Part shown: positions 32,319 through 37,182 of the stretch, in pieces | Position numbering within the stretch: the stretch's first letter is position 1 | How the letters are laid out: every line of letters starts with the position of its first letter | NCBI GenBank assembly: GCA_964473155.1 | Contig: CAYYNT010000045.1 | Coordinates: 1-37,182, forward strand | Direction: 5' to 3' | Length of the DNA: 37,182 nucleotides | DNA from: JAJFUG01 sp964473155 | GTDB lineage: Bacteria > Gemmatimonadota > Glassbacteria > GWA2-58-10 | Position numbers and translations under genes: made by a program | Notes under the pieces: model-generated | What the model was told of the DNA's origin: nothing | Seen by the model: the letters and a program-made list of their open reading frames with translations, nothing else | Database searches by the model: none

Positions 32319-33599
32319 TCAGGGCAGACGAACAACCCGGAACCCGATGTCTATCTCGCGGTTATCCGGCGCCACTGCACTGCGATTGGCAGAATGGACC
32401 TGTTCCAGGCTGGTCAGGTAACTCCCCCCGCGCACCACCCGGTAGAACTGGTGCTCGATATCTGTCGAACCCTGCGGATCCTGCCAGATCTGATCGGAAG
32501 AGTAGTACTCCGGATCGTAATGATCCAGGCACCATTCCATGGCGTTGCCAGCCATGTTCAGTGGACCGAACGCGCTGGCTCCTTCCGGGAAAGCATTCAC
32601 CGGCGCGGTGAATGTATACCCGTCACCGCCGCGTTTGACATTCGCTCTCTGCTCGTCCGGAATGGCCTGTTCCGCGCTGTCCACTGGCTCTTCCTCTAAC
32701 AAGGACCACGGATAGTACCTGTTCTGTCCGCCCCTGGCGACATATTCCCACTGCGCCTCGGTCGGCAGGGTGTAATGCTCTCCGGTGCGAAGACTCAGCC
32801 AGCGGCAGAATGCCATCGCATCCTCCCAGCTCACGCCGATCACCGGGAAATTCGGCTTGCTCAGGGCCACATCCGGCCACCTTCCGATAGCGCTGGTGTC
32901 GGCGGGAGTCCGGTCCTCGCCCTCCTCTTTCCAGAACTCGTAATACTGGATGTTGGTCACCTCGTAACGGCCGATAAGGAACGCGGACAGATGCACCTCA
33001 TGGGCGGGCAGTTCGTCACGGTTGTCATAATACAGCGAATCGACTGCCGCGGAATCGGTCCCCATCACGAATGAGCCGGAGGGAATATAAACCATCTCCA
33101 TATCCAGGTAGAAATTCTCACCCTTCCCGGCGATTTTCACCGAATCCACTCCGACTGTGTCAGTAGTCAGGTGTGTCGTGTCTGTCCAGTTGGTGGTTAT
33201 CAGATAGACGTAGGCATGAAAGACCGAGTCGGTGGACTGTGGGGTAAATGAGACGGTTATCGTGCCGCTCTTGGTGGTCTTGTTCAGGTTGAGGCTGTCC
33301 GGACTGACCCTGAACACGCTGTTGGCGCTCAGAAGGATATGGACGCGCGCCTGCACCGTGTCCCCATATTCAAGACCGATCGTCTGGGTGGAGGTCCGGC
33401 CGACAAAGGTGGGTGCGAAAGACACTGCATAAGTGGAAAGCAGCAGCCCGGCCTCGCTGTACTGGCTTTCCTCCGGCTCGATAGCCAGATCTGTGCTGCA
33501 GCCCGCAGAAAGCAGGGCTGTCAACACCAGCACCGGTGCGAATATTCGGACCGGCAGCAGAAAATGCCTGATTTCCCGAGGCCAGAAAAATCGATTCAT
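32319..33599 (-). CDS. SUMF1/FGE-fold lipoprotein with an N-terminal Ig-like domain
   Basis: A 426-aa lipoprotein: hydrophobic signal and lipobox LLSAGC with C34. Residues about 50-160 look like an ASH/HYDIN-type beta domain (LSTYAVSFAPTFVGRTSTQTIGL ... SGTITVSFTPQST). Residues 168-426 are an SUMF1 (formylglycine-generating enzyme) fold: MVYIPSGSFVMGTDS, PAHEVHLSAFLIGRYEVTN, VSWEDAMAFCRWLS, LPTEAQWEYVARGG, NMAGNAMEWCLDHY and VVRGGSYLTSLEQVHSANRSAVAPD. The paired cysteines that active FGE carries in the GGS(F/W)-to-RSA segment are missing, so it should not be a sulfatase activator; such domains also act as binding modules. First gene of the minus-strand run with the large secreted protein. Confidence 0.85.
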   Translation of the reverse strand: MNRFFWPREIRHFLLPVRIFAPVLVLTALLSAGCSTDLAIEPEESQYSEAGLLLSTYAVSFAPTFVGRTSTQTIGLEYGDTVQARVHILLSANSVFRVSPDSLNLNKTTKSGTITVSFTPQSTDSVFHAYVYLITTNWTDTTHLTTDTVGVDSVKIAGKGENFYLDMEMVYIPSGSFVMGTDSAAVDSLYYDNRDELPAHEVHLSAFLIGRYEVTNIQYYEFWKEEGEDRTPADTSAIGRWPDVALSKPNFPVIGVSWEDAMAFCRWLSLRTGEHYTLPTEAQWEYVARGGQNRYYPWSLLEEEPVDSAEQAIPDEQRANVKRGGDGYTFTAPVNAFPEGASAFGPLNMAGNAMEWCLDHYDPEYYSSDQIWQDPQGSTDIEHQFYRVVRGGSYLTSLEQVHSANRSAVAPDNREIDIGFRVVRLP

Positions 33600-33926
33600 G
33601 GAACCGTCAGATCATAAGTACACAGCACGCAGTCAATCGGTTGCATCCGAATGAACACAGAGCCACACACCGTTAATCCCGCCCCCGCAGGACGCAGCAG
33701 AAAGATATATCCGCACGCTCCGGGAAGTCAAGGCTTGCCTGAATCATTCAGTATTATTCAACACGCTGACGGCGAAAGAGTTCCGAAAAACTTGATCTTC
33801 AGGAGGATTCCAACGCCAAAGGAAGGGGGTGCAATATGGCCTAACCGTCTGCCCTGGTTCCACACCCGAAGCAGCGGCGCACTTCTATACAGCAGTCAGG
33901 CACAGCGGCCATTACTGAAACCGCCG

Positions 33927-34118
33927 TCAGGCATTATCCAGCAGGTACTCCAAAGTCATCAGATTAGCGAGACATTCCATCGATTCCTCGGGGCTGCCTC
34001 CACAACGGCGGCGGCATTCCTCGAGGCACCTGCGCTTCAGCTCTTCCTGGCGGTCAAGCAGTTCCTGCTTGATGAGACTGAGGTATTCCTGATCCATTCT
34101 TACGGACTCCCGAAACAT
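33927..34118 (-). CDS. Small 63-aa protein, unknown
   Basis: A charged, helix-rich product (KQELLDRQEELKRRCLEECRRRCGG ...) with four cysteines arranged as two C-x(3)-C pairs, possibly a coiled-coil hairpin held by metal or disulfide. It is plausible as a gene because of its codon pattern, AAGG before ATG 34118 and an AT-rich promoter-like region upstream; ATG 34097 with GGGAG is an alternative. I know no family. It lies between korB and the SUMF1-like gene. The gap 33600-33926 shows no other gene. Confidence 0.45.
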   Translation of the reverse strand: MFRESVRMDQEYLSLIKQELLDRQEELKRRCLEECRRRCGGSPEESMECLANLMTLEYLLDNA

Positions 34119-34163
34119 GTCCTTAACCTGGCGCTGATGTTAAAGACACACACTACATACTCT

Positions 34164-34205
34164 GGCCGGGAACACGAACACTTTTTCAAGCATCTGTGCC
34201 CGGCC
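34164..34205 (-). promoter_or_regulatory. Leader hairpin upstream of the 63-aa gene
   Basis: GGCCGGG (34164-34170) pairs with CCCGGCC (34199-34205), extended by ACA/TGT after one mismatch. No T run on either side. An AT-rich promoter-like stretch with TTGAAT (34249-34244, minus strand) lies just upstream of it, so it would fall in the 5' leader of the 63-aa gene. Confidence 0.4.
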
Positions 34206-34333
34206 GGTTAGTGGAAACAATTTATTTAATATATAGTAATCCAATTCAAAAACACAATACTGCCAGATGCTTTTCTGATACAAATTGCCGTTCACGGAAG
34301 AACTATCAATCTTTTGCCGCCCGGCAGCGCGCC

Positions 34334-35197
34334 TTATCGGAAATTCCGCAGCAGCGGAGCGATATCCCTCGGCCGGCTGGCATCGAGCCAAGGCGATGAA
34401 GCGGCTGCCTCCCTGGCCGCGGCGGCTCCGGGCTGCCGGCTGCCGCGATAGATCACCCCGACAGGAAATCCCTCTTCCCATTCCAGGGACTTGCGGAAAG
34501 CCCGTTCGCGGTCAGCCGGGTCGTAATCCGGCTCCCGAGTCTCCAGATCATAAGCCTTATCACGGTACCATTTGAGGGTGTTGACCTTGTTATAAGTGAC
34601 ACAGGGCTGAAGAATCTCAAGCAGGGCGAATCCGCCTGCGTCAATCGCCAGCTTCATCATGCGCACCATGTGCTTGATATCGCCTGAATGGGTGCGGCCA
34701 ACGAAAGCGGCATCCAAGGCGATAGCCACGCCTGCCGGATTGAAGCGTCCATAATTAACACCATCCGGCGTAGTCCCGGTGACAAATCCCTGGTCGCTGG
34801 TGGGCGAGGCCTGGCCTTTTGTCAGACCGTACACCTGGTTGTTGTGCACGAAATAGGCGAGGTCCAGGTTCCGCCGCGCGGCGTGCAGAAAATGGTTGCC
34901 TCCCTCGGCGAAACCATCCCCGTCTCCCCCTACAACGATCATCTTCATGCTTCCATTTACCAGACGGGCCCCGGTAGCCAGCGGCAGCGCCCGGCCATGC
35001 AGACCGTTGAGATAATTGCATTTCATGTAAAGCGGCAGCTTGGCCGCCTGACCGATTCCGGAAAACAACGTCACTTCATGAGGCGCCAGGCCCATTTCCA
35101 CCAGGGCCTGTTTCAGGCCGGCAAGTATGGCGAAATTGCCACAGCCCGGACACCATGTTGTTTCGTCGCCCATATAATCCATCATAGCAGGCATCAT
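34334..35197 (-). CDS. korB: 2-oxoacid:ferredoxin oxidoreductase, beta subunit
   Basis: A 287-aa TPP-binding subunit. It has TTWCPGCGNF with C16 and C19 for the Fe4S4 cluster and the TPP/Mg motif GDGDG at 91-95 followed by NH at 101-102. The HGRALPLATGARL segment is typical of KorB/PorB. The usual GIGC cysteine reads GIGQ here (Q50), with C60 in MKCN nearby. The enzyme converts 2-oxoacids such as 2-oxoglutarate to acyl-CoA and CO2 using ferredoxin, and is reversible in anaerobes. The specific substrate is not certain, hence korB by convention. The start ATG 35197 has GGAG close upstream; a longer frame to 35275 runs into korA and is rejected. It follows korA by 17 nt. Confidence 0.88.
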   Translation of the reverse strand: MMPAMMDYMGDETTWCPGCGNFAILAGLKQALVEMGLAPHEVTLFSGIGQAAKLPLYMKCNYLNGLHGRALPLATGARLVNGSMKMIVVGGDGDGFAEGGNHFLHAARRNLDLAYFVHNNQVYGLTKGQASPTSDQGFVTGTTPDGVNYGRFNPAGVAIALDAAFVGRTHSGDIKHMVRMMKLAIDAGGFALLEILQPCVTYNKVNTLKWYRDKAYDLETREPDYDPADRERAFRKSLEWEEGFPVGVIYRGSRQPGAAAAREAAASSPWLDASRPRDIAPLLRNFR

Positions 35198-35214
35198 AAC
35201 TATCTCCACAGAAG

Positions 35215-36921
35215 TCAAATCCGCTCGATAATATCGCGCGCGCAGAAAGGCCGCCCATCGTATTTCAACACGCACTGGTCCGCCCGGACGCCTGTCTCCA
35301 TGCGGATCAGCCGCGCGAGCTGACCCATCGAATTGTTTTCCACTGCCACCACGCGGCCGTGGTCCCGGGCGGCCCGGCTGAACTGCTGTTCCGGGAACGG
35401 CCAGAGACGGTTTATATGCACGAATGAAACCTTCCGGCCGTCACGCCGCAGCGTGTCCACTGCCTCGCGCAGAGCGCCGCGGGTGGAACCCCATCCTGTC
35501 AGCAGCATGTCCGCGCCCGGCTGAATGTCGGCTTCGAGGGCGGAGCGGTCCCCCAGAAGGTCCAGCTTGCGCCAGCGTTTGTCCACCATGGCGGTGCGCA
35601 GCGACGGGTCCTCGGTGATATGGCCGCTCTGGTCGTGCTCATCCCCCGTCGAGCAGACAAGCGCCCGCCCCTGCCCCGGAAAAGCCCGCGGGGAGACTCC
35701 ATCCGGAGTGAACCGGTAGCGAAGGTAACTGTCCGCAGGGTCCAGCTCAACCTCGTCCGCAAGCCTGCCACGCTCGACTTTAACCCGCTCCAGCGGAAGA
35801 CTGTCAACCGCCCAGTGAGAATCCATCAGGTGATGGTCGGTGAGGATAATCACCGGAGTCTGCAACAGATCGGCCAGGTTGAAAGCCTCGGCGGTCAGCA
35901 GAAAGGCCGACTCCGGATCGGACGGGGCGAGAACCACGCGCGGAAACTCGCCGTGCGAGGCGAACAGGCTGAAAAGAAGGTCCCCCTGCTCGGTGCGGGT
36001 GGGCATCCCGGTGGCCGGACCGGGGCGCTGGGCATTCAGCACCACCAGCGGTGTCTCGGTGCAGGCGGCCAGCCCCAGCGCCTCGCTCATCAGGGAGAAA
36101 CCGCCGCCCGAGGTGCCTGTCATGCTGCGCGCGCCCATATAGGATGCGCCGATTGCCATGTTGATAGCCGCAATCTCATCCTCGGCCTGCTCCACTTTTA
36201 CGCCCAGCCCCGTTCCATGACGGAACAGATATTCCATCACCCCTGTGGCCGGGGTCATGGGATAGGCGCTGTAAAAACCGGCTCCCGCGGCCAGAGCGCC
36301 CAACGCCACTGCATCGCTTCCCGAAATGAAAAGCGGCTCCTCCCCGCCGTTTCCCGGTTCCGCAAGATTCATGGGCTTCTGACAGAAAGGCTTCCCCAGT
36401 CCATAACCCGCCCGCAGCACGGCGATGTTTTTTTCAATCGCTTCCCGTCCGCGCCGGGCAAAATTCGTCTCAAGCACCCGTTCCGCCACGGCGATGTCCA
36501 GACCCAGGACCGCCCAGGCCGCACCAGTGGCCACCGTGTTGGACATGGCCGAAAGACCGCCGCTTTCACGGCAGATTCTCGACAGGTCGAGACCGAGGAA
36601 TCCGCGGCCCTCATAATTCTGTTTCACCCTGCCGCTGTCAAAAATCACCAGGGCGCCGGTGGTTAGCTCAGACTGGTGCAGGCTGATAGTCTCTTCGTCC
36701 AGGGCGATCAGAAGGTCAATTTCCGGAACATGGCAATCCACGCGTTGACCGGCTATCCGCAGCCTGGTCAGCGAATGGCCGCCGCGTATCCTGGATTCGT
36801 ATTCCTGCATGGAGAACACGCCGTAACCGCTGCGCATGAACGCACGCGCCAGGACCTGCCCGATGGATTGAATGCCCTGACCAGCCTGGCCGCCGATCAA
36901 AATTGACAGTTCATTGGTCAC
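35215..36921 (-). CDS. korA: 2-oxoacid:ferredoxin oxidoreductase, fused gamma-alpha subunit
   Basis: A 568-aa fusion. Residues 1-175 are the gamma domain (ILIGGQAGQGIQSIGQVLARAFMRSGYGVF ... ESRIRGGHS) and 185-568 the alpha domain with its pyrimidine-binding part (GFYSAYPMTPATGVMEYL, then EDEIAAINMAIGASYMGARSMTGTSGGGFSLMSEALGLA). This domain order is the usual two-gene KorAB form. No ferredoxin domain is fused, so electrons leave to a separate ferredoxin. The start GTG 36921 has AAGGAG at 36928-36933, spacing 6; a TTG at 36942 in frame lies upstream of that SD. Begins the korA-korB operon, under a possible Fur site at 37037-37055. Confidence 0.93.
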   Translation of the reverse strand: MTNELSILIGGQAGQGIQSIGQVLARAFMRSGYGVFSMQEYESRIRGGHSLTRLRIAGQRVDCHVPEIDLLIALDEETISLHQSELTTGALVIFDSGRVKQNYEGRGFLGLDLSRICRESGGLSAMSNTVATGAAWAVLGLDIAVAERVLETNFARRGREAIEKNIAVLRAGYGLGKPFCQKPMNLAEPGNGGEEPLFISGSDAVALGALAAGAGFYSAYPMTPATGVMEYLFRHGTGLGVKVEQAEDEIAAINMAIGASYMGARSMTGTSGGGFSLMSEALGLAACTETPLVVLNAQRPGPATGMPTRTEQGDLLFSLFASHGEFPRVVLAPSDPESAFLLTAEAFNLADLLQTPVIILTDHHLMDSHWAVDSLPLERVKVERGRLADEVELDPADSYLRYRFTPDGVSPRAFPGQGRALVCSTGDEHDQSGHITEDPSLRTAMVDKRWRKLDLLGDRSALEADIQPGADMLLTGWGSTRGALREAVDTLRRDGRKVSFVHINRLWPFPEQQFSRAARDHGRVVAVENNSMGQLARLIRMETGVRADQCVLKYDGRPFCARDIIERI

Positions 36922-37036
36922 ACCTGACTCCTTTGAAATCAATTAAACGCGCCGCGGGCGCGGATCATAAACTCGATGCTGTAATGACCGGCCGCACTTT
37001 AACGCCATGCTCCCAACAAACCGCCTGTGAATATTA

Positions 37037-37055
37037 TGTAATGATTATCATAATC
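37037..37055. promoter_or_regulatory. Fur-box-like operator upstream of korAB
   Basis: The minus strand reads GATTATGATAATCATTACA, which matches the classical Fur box GATAATGATAATCATTATC at 16 of 19 positions. The core ATGAT-T-ATCAT is a perfect palindrome. It lies 116-134 nt upstream of the korA start and overlaps TTGATT / AT-rich boxes that could be its promoter. A gene beyond the right edge could be the target instead. The rest of 36922-37182 shows no gene. Confidence 0.6.
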
Positions 37056-37182
37056 AAAATCAAGTCTTCCAGTCACAAACATTTACTCCCATCATCTTAC
37101 GGCCAAAGGTATAATCTGTCATAAAACGATACTGACAGCCACCGCCCGGGTATTCACATTTCTGCATTTTTATGTATGGAAC

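Noticed and set aside
32319..33599. Functional formylglycine-generating enzyme
   Set aside because: The catalytic cysteines are absent and no sulfatase gene is near.
33651..34211. A 186-codon plus-strand frame
   Set aside because: No SD, mixed composition, overlaps the better supported 63-aa minus-strand gene; no similarity recognised.
1..37182. CRISPR array, IS element, integrase or tRNA attachment site
   Set aside because: No regular direct repeats, transposase or integrase motifs, or tRNA-like cloverleaf were seen.

Overview
The window looks like chromosomal DNA from an uncultured, anaerobic, Gram-negative (diderm) bacterium, probably of the FCB type or a neighbouring candidate phylum. 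Four observations support this: LPS genes (Kdo transferase, MsbA), ferredoxin-dependent metabolism (2-oxoacid:ferredoxin oxidoreductase, a six-cluster RnfB-like protein), the oxygen-independent queuosine enzyme QueH, and a secreted protein ending in a PNPFNPST-type C-terminal sorting domain. GC is high through most of the window and drops in the restriction-modification pair and the DUF3795 gene. TTG starts with good Shine-Dalgarno (SD) sequences are frequent. I see no tRNA, rRNA, CRISPR array, IS element or phage gene. The phylum cannot be fixed from sequence alone.

Layout. 1-557: no convincing gene, but a run of GC-rich hairpins that may be a structured RNA, then a weak promoter. 558-3314: a DUF2723 membrane protein with TPRs, ended by a clear terminator. 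3390-7819: a biotin locus, with bioH-like/bioC/bioD on the plus strand meeting a minus-strand pair (an unknown Cys-rich protein, then bioF) tail to tail. 8048-9082: a lone RnfB-like protein with its own leader hairpin and terminator. 9194-12145: a tightly overlapped run queH, tusA-like, kdtA, then an unknown 252-aa protein. 12152-13985: a convergent methyltransferase and nuclease pair resembling the CTAG-specific MjaI system. 14040-17822 (minus): msbA, a GT2 glycosyltransferase with an arginine-rich tail, and a DUF3108 protein, facing a divergent GT39 glycosyltransferase (17989-19626). 19817-20769: a 57-aa protein and a membrane-anchored coiled-coil protein behind a near-consensus promoter. 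21052-24185: a Na+/solute symporter divergent from DUF6485 and a Gfo/Idh/MocA oxidoreductase. 24398-25945: a ceramidase-like lipoprotein. 26087-28663 (minus): a degenerate receiver-domain protein and serA. 28811-33599 (minus): DUF3795, a large secreted beta-propeller-like protein and a SUMF1-like lipoprotein. 33927-36921 (minus): a 63-aa protein and korB/korA, with a strong Fur-box-like palindrome upstream of korA.

How the genes fit together. Cell-envelope building is the main theme: kdtA, msbA, GT2, GT39, DUF2723, DUF3108 and surface or secreted proteins. Cofactor and tRNA modification genes (biotin, queuosine, sulfur relay) and anaerobic electron carriers (KorAB, RnfB) make up the rest. The observations most worth following are the apparent complete absence of CTAG across the window beside a putative CTAG restriction system, the Fur-like site at korAB, the Cys-rich partner of bioF, the conserved-looking unknown after kdtA, and two proteins with similar poly-arginine disordered tails, one carrying a receiver domain that has lost its phosphoacceptor.
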